Counted from the first letter of the stretch, positions 1-8,074 are shown. The stretch: DNA of 35,830 bases from an uncultured Chitinophagaceae bacterium (GCA_903904335.1 CAIVCF010000144.1:1-35830); one strand, 5' to 3'. The notes: generated by a model not told the origin, from the sequence alone. Numbers and translations: made by a program.

Positions 1-223
1 CTGCGAAATCGTTGCTCTTATAAATTCTTTTATAAATCAAATTCTGTTTATCAATCGAATAACTACCTTTTATTGTAAGGTCTCCTGATTTAGAAATTAA
101 AAATTCAGACGATAAATTCGAATTAATTAATTTGGTAATTAAATCAAAAACTTCTGTTTTCGATTGACCTGTTAAATGTATCGTTACAAACGAAGTAATT
201 ATTATCAGGAAAAACTTTTTCAT
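1..223 (-). CDS. 5' end of a secreted protein gene (partial, runs off the left edge)
   Basis: Reading leftward from an ATG at 223-221, an open frame continues without a stop to the window edge, about 74 codons. It begins MKKFFLIIITSFVTIHLTGQ, a basic start followed by a hydrophobic stretch and a likely signal-peptidase site just after TG-Q, the form common in Bacteroidota exported proteins. The mature part (SKTEVFDLITKLINSNLSS...) is lysine- and serine-rich and I do not recognise a family. It lies to the left of the tRNA-Asn scar, so it may belong to an element integrated on that side. Function unknown; only the export signal is supported. Confidence 0.6.
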   Translation of the reverse strand, partial: MKKFFLIIITSFVTIHLTGQSKTEVFDLITKLINSNLSSEFLISKSGDLTIKGSYSIDKQNLIYKRIYKSNDFA

Positions 224-341
224 CTTTATACTTTTAAACATAGTTACAAAAAGGATTTTGAAAGTTATCATACTTCTTGCCATCTTTTCTGCCTGCTTTT
301 GGTCAAAATCGTGAAAAAGGAGGATAAAAGAAAGATAAACT

Positions 342-356
342 AATCTCTTAGAGATT
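342..356. repeat. Perfect 7-1-7 inverted repeat
   Basis: AATCTCT-T-AGAGATT is a perfect dyad 53 bp to the left of the tRNA scar. It could be a protein-binding site near the attachment site (recombinase, excisionase or repressor). Its function is inference only. Confidence 0.4.
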
Positions 357-408
357 GAAATGACATTGAGTATCAATGGATACGAAGGGAGAGAAAATTA
401 TTTGGACG

Positions 409-451
409 ACTGTTAATCAGAGGGTCTCTGGTTCAAGTCCAGATTCGGGAG
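409..451 (+). pseudogene. 3' half of tRNA-Asn(GUU), attachment-site scar
   Basis: The segment contains a 7-nt anticodon loop CTGTTAA (410-416, anticodon GTT), the 3' anticodon stem TCAGA, variable region GGGTC, a perfect T-arm (TCTGG/TTCAAGT/CCAGA, 427-443), a 3' acceptor strand TTCGGGA (444-450) and discriminator G451. The 5' half is missing: upstream bases do not pair with the anticodon stem beyond GA, and no D-arm or TCCCGAA acceptor strand is present. Integrative elements that target tRNA genes leave this kind of scar, and a tyrosine recombinase gene lies 200 bp downstream. The fragment end points mark the probable crossover region in the anticodon stem-loop. Confidence 0.8.
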
Positions 452-453
452 CT

Positions 454-489
454 AAAAGACTGATAATCAATCGATTACAGTCTTTTTTT
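454..489 (+). terminator. Intrinsic terminator after the tRNA fragment
   Basis: AAAAGACTG and CAGTCTTTT form a stem that is followed by further T residues, directly downstream of the tRNA scar. It looks like the native terminator of the tRNA-Asn gene, carried along with its 3' end. Confidence 0.7.
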
Positions 490-494
490 ATGCC

Positions 495-564
495 TAGGTA
501 CCTCACTTTCTCTCTTAATTAGGTACCAAAATCGGGACCATTTTTCATTTTTATCGGGACCATT
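495..564. repeat. Cluster of paired direct repeats, possible integrase arm sites
   Basis: TAGGTACC occurs at 495-502 and 520-527, and ATCGGGACCATT occurs at 531-542 and 553-564. All share a GG(T/G)ACC core and are spaced about two helical turns apart. They lie between the tRNA scar and the integrase gene, where arm-type sites or excisionase sites of tyrosine-recombinase elements are usually found. The repeats are seen directly; the binding role is inference. Confidence 0.55.
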
Positions 565-651
565 GATTTTCCTCTGAAACCCTACTCAGATAAGGCTCTT
601 AATTATTAGCCTAAACAATTATTTATCATCATCCCTCAAAACTGCATTATT

Positions 652-1866
652 ATGTCAAAGAATAATATCACTATACTTATTGTAATAATCAAGTCTAAAA
701 TAAATCGTAATGGACGAGCTCCATTATACATAAGAGTATCTCAGAATTATCAAAGGAAAACTATCTCTACAGGATATAATGTAGACCCAAAGAAATGGGA
801 TAAAGCAAAGATGAAAGTAAAAGGAAATGACGAAGAAGCAAATGCTATTAATGAATACCTACAACAAACAAAAAGTAAACTTGTAAGCCTTTATAACGAT
901 ATGCTTAAACAAGGGGATTTTCATCTTGATAAGTTAGTAGATAGATTTTTCGGAAGAGATTATTCTCCCATGACCTTAATGGAGCTCGTTAAATATCACA
1001 ATGAGGACTTTAAGAAGCGTATAGGGATCGATTACAGCTTCTCTACTTATGAGAAGTATGATATTCTCAGAAAGAAATTAGAAGCCTTCCTGCCCTTTAA
1101 ATATGGCAAACAGGATATACGCTTAAGGGACCTTACTATCCAATTTGCAGTTGACTTTGATTACTACCTGAAGAGCCATGATAATAACCAGCACAATACA
1201 GTAGTGAAGTATATCATCAATTTAAAGAAGATGATAAATATGGCTGTTACCAATGACTGGATGGTTAAGAGCCCTTTTACCAAGTTCAAAGCATCCTTTA
1301 AAGATGTGGAAAGGATTTATTTGTCATTGGAGGAATTAAAGGCTATAGAAAACAAGGAATTTAAAATGGAAAGATTAAGCCTTATTAAAGATATGTTCCT
1401 GTTTCAATGTTATACTGGATTAGCATATAGTGATATGGCTAAATTAACCTTGGATGATATTAAATCAGGCATAGATGGAAATAAATGGATAATCATCAAC
1501 AGAAAGAAAACCGATGTAAGAAGTGCAATACCATTACTTCCTTATCCTTTGATGCTGATAGAAAAGTATAAAGACCATAAAAAGGGGAAATACCTTTTGC
1601 CATGTTACAGTATACAGAAATTTAATTCATACTTACAGGAGATAGCAGATCTGTGTGGAATAAATAAGAACCTTACTTCCCATGCAGGTAGGAGAACTTT
1701 TGCAACAACTGTGGCATTGGCAAATGGGGTATCTATAGAGACCATTAGTAAGATTCTGGGCCACAGCACAACAAAGATTACACATCAGTATGCAGTAGTA
1801 ACTGATTTGAAGGTTAGTCAGGAAATGGGAATATTAAAAGGTAAAATGAATAAAGGAGCAGTATAA
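652..1866 (+). CDS. Bacteroidetes-type tyrosine recombinase / site-specific integrase
   Basis: This 404-residue protein has the usual three-part layout: an N-terminal arm-binding domain (about residues 1-90), a SAM-like core-binding domain (about 105-205) and a C-terminal catalytic domain. Catalytic elements visible are the Lys of the beta-hairpin (NRKKTD), HAGR (TSHAGRRTF), the second His in LGHSTTKITHQY and the Tyr nucleophile in HQYAV. The first catalytic Arg position of the family reads TGLAYSD, so Arg is replaced by Ala, as occurs in some Bacteroidetes integrases (IntDOT has Ser there). With the tRNA-Asn scar 200 bp upstream it is very likely the integrase of an element that used that tRNA gene. 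Length is normal and the frame is intact, so it is probably functional. Confidence 0.93.
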   Translation: MSKNNITILIVIIKSKINRNGRAPLYIRVSQNYQRKTISTGYNVDPKKWDKAKMKVKGNDEEANAINEYLQQTKSKLVSLYNDMLKQGDFHLDKLVDRFFGRDYSPMTLMELVKYHNEDFKKRIGIDYSFSTYEKYDILRKKLEAFLPFKYGKQDIRLRDLTIQFAVDFDYYLKSHDNNQHNTVVKYIINLKKMINMAVTNDWMVKSPFTKFKASFKDVERIYLSLEELKAIENKEFKMERLSLIKDMFLFQCYTGLAYSDMAKLTLDDIKSGIDGNKWIIINRKKTDVRSAIPLLPYPLMLIEKYKDHKKGKYLLPCYSIQKFNSYLQEIADLCGINKNLTSHAGRRTFATTVALANGVSIETISKILGHSTTKITHQYAVVTDLKVSQEMGILKGKMNKGAV

Positions 1867-1880
1867 ATCGCTCCTTTATT
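1849..1880 (+). terminator. Terminator hairpin overlapping the integrase stop codon
   Basis: AATAAAGGAGC (1849-1859) and GCTCCTTTATT (1870-1880) form a perfect 11-bp stem with a 10-nt loop that contains the integrase stop codon. It could terminate integrase transcription, or block readthrough into the next gene 45 bp on. The run of T residues is short, so efficiency is uncertain. Confidence 0.55.
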
Positions 1881-1924
1881 AAATTACCTATTAATTTTAT
1901 TGTAAAATACAATAATCTGAACTT

Positions 1925-3103
1925 ATGACAGAGACACCAGGCCATATTGTTCTTAAAAGAAAAGATGGATACATACAATTGGGATACAATTACTATCTAC
2001 CAACAGAGAATGTTCAAGGAAATAATATAATAAAACAGGCAAGGCTATTTAGAATTGAAGAATATAAAAAAGAGGAAAAGATTTTATATTTAAAAAATGA
2101 CGGAGATGCTAATGAGCACCTTTTTGAGCAATCTGCAATATTAATTAACAATTGGCTAATTGAAAATGAGCCAGTGAAAATAGTAATTAAAAATAGTTAT
2201 AGGGAAGCAATAATAGACTGGTCAAGACCACCCGAAGTGACTTTCCAGAGACCCAATTTGGTAGAATTAATTAGAAAACCTGAAACATTTACTGAACAAC
2301 TTAATGTTGATATATGCGATTCGAATTTTGAAGATGGGCTTATACGCTGCAAGGTCTATAGCAAGAAAATGAAAATGGAAATTGAAGTAAATGTTGAAAA
2401 TAGTTTTATCGCTAAATCTTTTGACTCTGTTAAGGATTATTTCAAAAAAGTTTTAAAAAAACCATTTGATATTGAAATAACTATTACACACGAAGGAAAG
2501 AACATTCTCAGTCAATCTGTAAAATCGGAGACGATAAAATCTATCGACGCTTCGGTAATTACAAAAATTGAAGAATTGCAGATTGACGATTTATTTAATG
2601 GCTTAGATAACGATGAAATAATTGAACTAAATCAGTTCCCGCCTACAATACTTGAAAAAGCAAAAGAAGAAAATTGGTTATGGGATTATCTTATTCAAGA
2701 AAATAAAACAAAACATTATTATCATTTAAGATACCTATCCTCTTTACAAGAAATTGAATTTGATAAACTTAAAATTACAGGCAAGCCCTTGTCTTTTTTA
2801 TTTGTAATAAAAAGTAGCAATAGTCTTTTTCTAGTTTGGGAAACATATGAGACTGAAGAAGCCACATATATCTGGGAAATAAAAGAATCATCAGAATCGG
2901 GAAAACGGGAAAGATGCAATGAATTGATCGATATAATAAAGGGGATTCGAAGAAACAAAAAGTTAGAATACATAAGAGAAAATCACAAAGATTTTAAGAG
3001 AATTTTTCATCAATATCAATTAGATAAATTTGGATTTGAAACATGGAAAAAGGAGATTAATGAATTTTTAATAAAAGACAGTATTCTGATCATAAAACGG
3101 TAA
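1925..3103 (+). CDS. Hypothetical protein, probable cargo of the integrated element
   Basis: A 392-residue, AT-rich gene starts 58 bp after the integrase. I do not recognise its family. The protein is acidic/lysine-rich with no signal peptide and no membrane segment, so it is likely cytoplasmic. The N-terminal half looks beta-rich (for example IRCKVYSKKMKMEIEVNVE), and the C-terminal third mixes an aromatic strand pattern (FLFVIKSSNSLFLVWETYE, about residues 288-306) with helical, charged segments. No nuclease, helicase, ATPase or toxin motif was found by eye. Its position beside an integrase and its base composition suggest accessory cargo; a defence or regulatory role is possible but unsupported. 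Confidence 0.75.
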   Translation: MTETPGHIVLKRKDGYIQLGYNYYLPTENVQGNNIIKQARLFRIEEYKKEEKILYLKNDGDANEHLFEQSAILINNWLIENEPVKIVIKNSYREAIIDWSRPPEVTFQRPNLVELIRKPETFTEQLNVDICDSNFEDGLIRCKVYSKKMKMEIEVNVENSFIAKSFDSVKDYFKKVLKKPFDIEITITHEGKNILSQSVKSETIKSIDASVITKIEELQIDDLFNGLDNDEIIELNQFPPTILEKAKEENWLWDYLIQENKTKHYYHLRYLSSLQEIEFDKLKITGKPLSFLFVIKSSNSLFLVWETYETEEATYIWEIKESSESGKRERCNELIDIIKGIRRNKKLEYIRENHKDFKRIFHQYQLDKFGFETWKKEINEFLIKDSILIIKR

Positions 3104-3212
3104 GTATCTAAATACTTCCGCTCAACTGTCATATCGTTTGTGTTTATCGCCATAACAAAATTTAGTTTATTCTATCTAAATTCTGTTACCGAATTATCTG
3201 ACCTTTACAAGC

Positions 3213-3510
3213 ATGACATCAGTCTTTTAATGATGCACTGTCGCCACTGCCCAGTGGGCACCTTTGGGCAAGAGAAAAGAAATAGAGTATTAATTTTTTA
3301 TTCCTACTTTTTTGCTTGTCCAAAAAAGTAGCAAAAAAAGACCCCCTAAAATGATAACACCGCATTTTCGGGTGGGTTCCTTGATTTAGCTGTTGTGCTA
3401 CTGTGACTTCAACAGTAGCACCTTGATGCGTTATCAAAAATGAATGTTATTTTCAATTAGCATGTTTGCAACTTGAAAATGGTTACTTACTATGACATCA
3501 GTATTTTAAT
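3213..3510. repeat. Hairpin-rich intergenic unit bounded by 19-nt direct repeats
   Basis: This fills most of the gene-free stretch 3104-3523. ATGACATCAGTCTTTTAAT (3213-3231) recurs with one change at 3492-3510. Between them are hairpins CTACTTTTTT/AAAAAAGTAG (3304-3313 with 3322-3331, loop GCTTGTCC) and TGCTACTGT/ACAGTAGCA (3396-3404 with 3412-3420), plus a small CCACTG/CAGTGG dyad near 3244. Similar 'TTTTTTGCTTGTCCAAAAAA' hairpins are, from memory, frequent interspersed repeats in Bacteroidota. No convincing protein is encoded here. It could be a non-autonomous mobile unit or the right edge of the integrated element. Confidence 0.5.
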
Positions 3511-3523
3511 ACTAATCATCGCA

Positions 3524-4816
3524 TTATCCGAAAGGTTGATCGATCGAAATGCTTTGACGGGAAAAGAAGTGCGGGCCGTCTTCTGCAACGTACACACAAT
3601 CTTCTAATCGAATGCCGAATTCGCCCGGAATGGAAATGGTCGGTTCATCACTGAAACACATGCCCGGAGCGATCAATGTCTTATTTCCTTTTACGAAATT
3701 GGTCCATTCATGTCCATCTAATCCGATACCATGTCCTGTTCTATGCGGCAAGCCGGGTAATGCATATCCTTTACTGAATCCGCCTGCTACAATAACTGCT
3801 CTTGCAGCAGCATCCACCGTTTCGCAAGCCGCACCAATTTTAATGGCAGCAAAAGCGGCGTCTTGTGCTTTCTTCTCCAGATTCCAAACATCTATTTGTC
3901 TTTGTGTTGGCTTGCCCACCACAATGGTTCTGGTGATATCAGATGCATAACCTTCGCAACCGGTGCCGCCGTCCACCATTAAAATATCACCTTCACGGAT
4001 TGTTTGTGGTGTGATGCTTCCATGCGGCAAAGCGGAATATTTTCCTACCTGTACAGAGGCACCGCCATTGAAACCAAGCTTGCGAAATGCCGCAGAAATA
4101 TTATTACTTAATTCTGTTTGCGACATGCCCGGATGAATGGTTGCAAACGCAGCTTTGTATGCTTCAATCGTCACATCATTTGCTTTTTGCATCAATGCGA
4201 TCTCTGCTTTGCTCTTATAGATCCTGCAACCCGCAATAACAGGAATGGCTTCTGTTATTTCAAAACCTGGCGCTTCTTTTTTAACACCATCTGCTATAAA
4301 AAAACGAACGCGTTCTTCCATACCGATCCTCTTGTGTTTCACACCGCGATCTTTTACAATGCCCACAATTAATGCATACGGACTTTCGTGTTCTTCCCAA
4401 CATCTAACTTCATCACCGAAAGAAGGAATGATCAATTCTCTTGCTCTGTCTTCTTCAAACTTAGGACATACATAAGCGATCGATCCTCTGGCAGGGATCA
4501 CTATTCCGAACGTGCGTTCACTTTGTCCCCAATGCATACCCGTAAAATAAAAACAGGAAGTAGTTCCTTCCATAAAAACAGCATCTAATTTTTCACGCTC
4601 CATTAATTGCTGTGCTTTTGCGATACGTTGTTTTCTTTCTTCCACAGAAATGGGAATGATGCCATCCGTAAGCGGTGAGAGATCACGAATGATCTTCGGA
4701 AGATCATCATTCATATTTTTTGCTGCATTCGTGTTGCCAAATATTTTATCACTGAATGTGAGCGCTGTTGCAGACAGTGCTGCCAAGCCCAAAAATTTTC
4801 TTCTGTTATGTGTCAT
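3524..4816 (-). CDS. Tat-exported M24 family metallopeptidase (Xaa-Pro aminopeptidase-like)
   Basis: I start the gene at the ATG at 4816, because it gives a textbook twin-arginine leader, MTHNRRKFLGLAALSATALTF, with nothing conserved before it; a longer in-frame ATG at 4855 exists. The 430-residue protein has a creatinase/prolidase N-terminal domain and a pita-bread M24 catalytic domain. Metal ligands are visible in order: Asp in MVDGGTG, Asp in SDITRT, His in HRTGHGIGLDGHE, Glu in FSDEPTISIPGE and Glu in IRLEDCV. It probably removes N-terminal residues next to proline in the periplasm. It lies 113 bp downstream of the ATP-grasp gene on the same strand, so the two may be co-transcribed. Substrate specificity cannot be read from the sequence. 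Confidence 0.92.
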   Translation of the reverse strand: MTHNRRKFLGLAALSATALTFSDKIFGNTNAAKNMNDDLPKIIRDLSPLTDGIIPISVEERKQRIAKAQQLMEREKLDAVFMEGTTSCFYFTGMHWGQSERTFGIVIPARGSIAYVCPKFEEDRARELIIPSFGDEVRCWEEHESPYALIVGIVKDRGVKHKRIGMEERVRFFIADGVKKEAPGFEITEAIPVIAGCRIYKSKAEIALMQKANDVTIEAYKAAFATIHPGMSQTELSNNISAAFRKLGFNGGASVQVGKYSALPHGSITPQTIREGDILMVDGGTGCEGYASDITRTIVVGKPTQRQIDVWNLEKKAQDAAFAAIKIGAACETVDAAARAVIVAGGFSKGYALPGLPHRTGHGIGLDGHEWTNFVKGNKTLIAPGMCFSDEPTISIPGEFGIRLEDCVYVAEDGPHFFSRQSISIDQPFG

Positions 4817-4929
4817 GCGTTTCGTATTAATGTGTTGAAGATATTGATAAAACAACTATCATCAATTATTTGCGCAGGAACAAATTAAAGGAGCAGGTGT
4901 GCAATTGTAAGACTGATTTTTTTATACAG

Positions 4930-6483
4930 CTATACGGCGCATTCTTCATTTAATACTTTTACCATCTTCTCAAAAAATTCTCCAGCCCTTTCTTTAGTAT
5001 TGCCGATGCAGAGGATACCGAGTTTGCCGTATTCGGACAGAGCGCCCATGAGATGAAACATGATCCCTTCCTGCTTTATATTGTCGTATAATAATTGGCG
5101 ATGCTGTACAATTTCCATCAGGTCAAGTGGCGTTAAACCTTTTAATGCATTGCTCTCCACATTATCCGATGCAAAATAAAATTTGCGATCGCCGCCTGCT
5201 GTTATAAATGCACCTGTGTCGGCATGATACACGCCATCTGTTAATAATTGTAATAATAAGAAGGGATGTGTAGTGCCGCCTTTTCTTAAATTAATTTCCA
5301 GTGCATAATGTTTCCATTCGTTTTCTTCTTTTACTGAAATAAAATCCAAGGAGAATCTTCCCAATGCACCCTGTTCACACAATGCATCTGCCACACGTTT
5401 TGTAATAAGAGCGATCTCATAGCAGTATTCTTCGTTTGCCGGAAAATGAGCACCCAGAAAGACCTGCTCATCTTCTCCACCCAATAATTGATCATGTGTG
5501 CTGATGATCTCTGATTCGCCCAACGGATCGATCCTGCATTGAACAGAAGGCGATGTTTTATGAAGGCCTTCCATAAATTCTTCGACAATGCCTCCCATCT
5601 TTTCAAATTTTTTTATGAATTGCAAAGCATTGCTGTCCCTTGCAATCACTTTCAGCATGGCATGAAATGAAACGCGTATATGTTTTTCTATATCATCTTC
5701 ATCGTCGAATATCTCGGGATAGGTATACACTGCATTACCATCTCCGCTGAAACCATCTTCTAATTTGATGACCGCTTTTTTTAATTGCGGATTTCCTCTT
5801 TTGAGCAAAGTGAGTGCCTGATACAGATCATCTTCCGTTTTCAAATGCTCATAACCCGGCGGAATATGGATACCGCATTGTTTAAATAAGGAACGGCATC
5901 CTGATTTTGTTCCGAAATGCAGGAGATCGGGATCACAACCATACACAGGAATGCCTAACCTGACAGCGAGGCTGCGTTCAAAACCGGTAACATTGAAACA
6001 GGTCATGTGTGTTGCCGATGTATCATGGATCAATTCTTTGATGCGATGGATCAATCTCGGCCTGTCCAATATTTTTTCTGTCAAGGATCTTACGGAAGTA
6101 TCATAACAGCTCAGTAAATGCAAACGTTTTCTTGCATCATCAGCCGAATGATCGGGCAGTAAATGAATATAATAATCAACGATCACCGGATCGATGGGAA
6201 GACTGCTGATATATATGATACTTGTTTGGGGCATTTGTAACAACATCAATAAGCAAAGCAATCTTTCTTCGTAATAGATATGTCCTCTCAGTTTTAAAAG
6301 GATCTCCTGATCTAATGTGAGCGAAGGAATGATGATAATGGTCTTTTTTGCCAAACGGTCGGAAAAAATATTTTCAAATTGTACAGTAAAACTTTGCTGA
6401 AGCTGATGGAACAATTTTTTTTCTTCATCAGAACCCGGAAGGGGAAACGCTTGATCAGATACATATTGTTTTTGAGAGAACAT
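4930..6483 (-). CDS. ATP-grasp peptide ligase (PGM1-like)
   Basis: A 517-residue cytoplasmic protein with the ATP-grasp fold: an N-terminal pre-ATP-grasp region, a glycine-rich ATP-binding stretch (AVIKLEDGFSGDGNAVYTYP, about 238-257), a VEEFMEG segment and the metal-binding ALEINLRKGGTTHPF motif near residue 400. The EINLR...GGTTHP pattern and the C-terminal ligase extension resemble the peptide ligase PGM1 of pheganomycin biosynthesis and related carboxylate-amine ligases. Members join a carboxylate to an amine with ATP hydrolysis; the actual substrates are unknown. No biosynthetic neighbours are visible apart from the following M24 peptidase. Family membership is fairly sure, function is not. 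Confidence 0.82.
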   Translation of the reverse strand: MFSQKQYVSDQAFPLPGSDEEKKLFHQLQQSFTVQFENIFSDRLAKKTIIIIPSLTLDQEILLKLRGHIYYEERLLCLLMLLQMPQTSIIYISSLPIDPVIVDYYIHLLPDHSADDARKRLHLLSCYDTSVRSLTEKILDRPRLIHRIKELIHDTSATHMTCFNVTGFERSLAVRLGIPVYGCDPDLLHFGTKSGCRSLFKQCGIHIPPGYEHLKTEDDLYQALTLLKRGNPQLKKAVIKLEDGFSGDGNAVYTYPEIFDDEDDIEKHIRVSFHAMLKVIARDSNALQFIKKFEKMGGIVEEFMEGLHKTSPSVQCRIDPLGESEIISTHDQLLGGEDEQVFLGAHFPANEEYCYEIALITKRVADALCEQGALGRFSLDFISVKEENEWKHYALEINLRKGGTTHPFLLLQLLTDGVYHADTGAFITAGGDRKFYFASDNVESNALKGLTPLDLMEIVQHRQLLYDNIKQEGIMFHLMGALSEYGKLGILCIGNTKERAGEFFEKMVKVLNEECAV

Positions 6484-6640
6484 GAGAACGGATTACTGAT
6501 GAACAACAATGTAAAAAATAGCGAAGGGGAAAAGAATGATTTTTATCAGTGATCATAAAAGCAAACGAATGTTGACTACTTCCAAAAGGATTTACGTAAG
6601 CAGATAAAACTTCCTTTTCTTTGCAGTTCATTGAGAAATT

Positions 6641-7207
6641 ATGATCGGTAAAATCATTATCATAACGGCACCATCAGGTGCAGGAAAAACATCTATCACG
6701 CATTATCTGTTAAAAAAATATCCCAAATTGGCATTTTCCATTTCGGCTGCCACAAGACCGCCGAGGGCTGAAGAAAAGAACGGCGTGGATTATTATTTTA
6801 TGAGCATCGAAGAATTCAGGCAGAAAATAAAGGAAGACCTTTTTGCCGAATGGGAAATGGTGTATGAGGGAAAATATTACGGCACTTTAAAAAGTGAATT
6901 GCAAAGGATCTGGAATGAAGGAAAGATCCCGATGCTGGATATCGATGTGCATGGCGCCGTTCATGTGCAGCAGCAATATCAAAATAATTCTTTATCACTT
7001 TTTATAGAACCGCCCAGTGTGGAAGAATTGAAGCATAGATTGGAAAGCCGCGGAACAGAAACAGCCGAAACAATTGCTATCAGGGTGAACAAAGCAAAAT
7101 ATGAAATGTCGTTCAAGCAACATTTTAATTATGCTGTTGTGAATGATGATCTTGAAAAAGCATGTAACGAAACAGAAAAAATCGTTACAGCATTTTTAGG
7201 TTGGTAA
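6641..7207 (+). CDS. gmk: Guanylate kinase
   Basis: This 188-residue protein phosphorylates GMP to GDP with ATP, an essential step of guanine nucleotide synthesis in the cytoplasm. The P-loop is APSGAGKT (residues 10-17), and the GMP-binding segment includes SAATRPPRAEEKNGVDYYF. The lid region RGTETAETIAIRVNKA and the closing NDDLEKA are typical. Length is normal for the family. It is followed 48 bp later by an SDR gene on the same strand, with no clear terminator between them, so they may be co-transcribed. The divergent ATP-grasp gene starts 157 bp upstream. Confidence 0.97.
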   Translation: MIGKIIIITAPSGAGKTSITHYLLKKYPKLAFSISAATRPPRAEEKNGVDYYFMSIEEFRQKIKEDLFAEWEMVYEGKYYGTLKSELQRIWNEGKIPMLDIDVHGAVHVQQQYQNNSLSLFIEPPSVEELKHRLESRGTETAETIAIRVNKAKYEMSFKQHFNYAVVNDDLEKACNETEKIVTAFLGW

Positions 7208-7220
7208 TTTTTTAAAACGG

Positions 7221-7246
7221 ATCACTTATAACACATCACTTATAAC
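7221..7246 (+). repeat. 12-bp tandem direct repeat before the SDR gene
   Basis: ATCACTTATAAC occurs at 7221-7232 and again at 7235-7246, ten bases before the SDR start codon. It may be replication slippage in the leader or a binding site; nothing decides between these. Confidence 0.6.
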
Positions 7247-7255
7247 TCAATTGCC

Positions 7256-8074
7256 ATGTCATTTCAAAACAAAACTGTTTTTATTACAGGAGCCAGCAGA
7301 GGGATCGGTAAAGCCATCGCATTGCGTTTGGCAAAAGAAGGTGCTAATATTGTTATCGCAGCGAAAAGCACGGAAGAAAATCCTAAACTCGGCGGTACCA
7401 TTTTCAGTGCTGCGGCAGAGATAGAAGCTGTCGGCGGCAAGGCTTTGGCAGTACAAACCGATATTCGTTTTGAAGAACAAATTCAAGCAGCCGTTCAACA
7501 GGCAGTTGAAAAATTCGGAGGTATTGATATCGTCATTAATAATGCATCGGCCATTCAATTGACCGGAACAGAACAAACAGAAGCCAAACGTTTTGATCTG
7601 ATGCAGAGCATCAATGTTCGCGGAACATTTTTAGTGGTAAAAAATTGTGCGCCGTATTTACAAAAAGGAAACAATGCACATATACTTACTTTATCTCCGC
7701 CCATTAATCTTGATCCCAAATGGTTAGGTCCGCATGTAGCTTATACCATTACCAAATACAGTATGAGCATGATGGCGATCGGTTGGGCAAAAGAATTCAA
7801 AAAAGATAAGATCGCATCCAATGCTTTATGGCCACGCACCACTATTGATACGGCAGCCGTGAGAAATCTATTGGGCGGTGAAGCATTGGCAAAGATGAGC
7901 CGTACAGTTGATGTGCTGGCAGATGCCGCTTATTATATTTTATCGAAACCATCTGAAGCATGTACGGGCCATACTTTTATTGATGAAGAAGTCTTTGCAA
8001 AAGAAGGTATCACCGATCTGTCGAAATATTCGGTTGTTCCCGGCGGACAATTGTATCAGGATCTGTTTGTATAA
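7256..8074 (+). CDS. Short-chain dehydrogenase/reductase, HSDL2-like
   Basis: A 272-residue classical SDR. The cofactor motif TGASRGIG is at residues 11-18, the NNASA motif near 95-99, and the catalytic residues are Ser147, Tyr163 and Lys167 (YTITK). The sequence around LSPPINLDPKWLGPHVAYT and the C-terminal NALWPRTTIDTAAV...GHTFIDEEV matches the HSDL2 / AtuB-like subgroup, NAD(P)-dependent oxidoreductases thought to act on hydrophobic alcohols or fatty-acyl-type substrates. No signal peptide, so cytoplasmic. The substrate is unknown. It follows gmk closely and is itself followed by a clear terminator. Confidence 0.92.
   Translation: MSFQNKTVFITGASRGIGKAIALRLAKEGANIVIAAKSTEENPKLGGTIFSAAAEIEAVGGKALAVQTDIRFEEQIQAAVQQAVEKFGGIDIVINNASAIQLTGTEQTEAKRFDLMQSINVRGTFLVVKNCAPYLQKGNNAHILTLSPPINLDPKWLGPHVAYTITKYSMSMMAIGWAKEFKKDKIASNALWPRTTIDTAAVRNLLGGEALAKMSRTVDVLADAAYYILSKPSEACTGHTFIDEEVFAKEGITDLSKYSVVPGGQLYQDLFV

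Noticed and set aside
376-452. A complete tRNA-Asn gene
   Set aside because: The 5' acceptor strand, D-arm and 5' anticodon stem are absent; only the 3' half folds.
3140-3331. 63-codon ORF after the cargo gene
   Set aside because: It runs through the hairpin repeats, has no protein-like composition and a low-complexity hydrophobic start.
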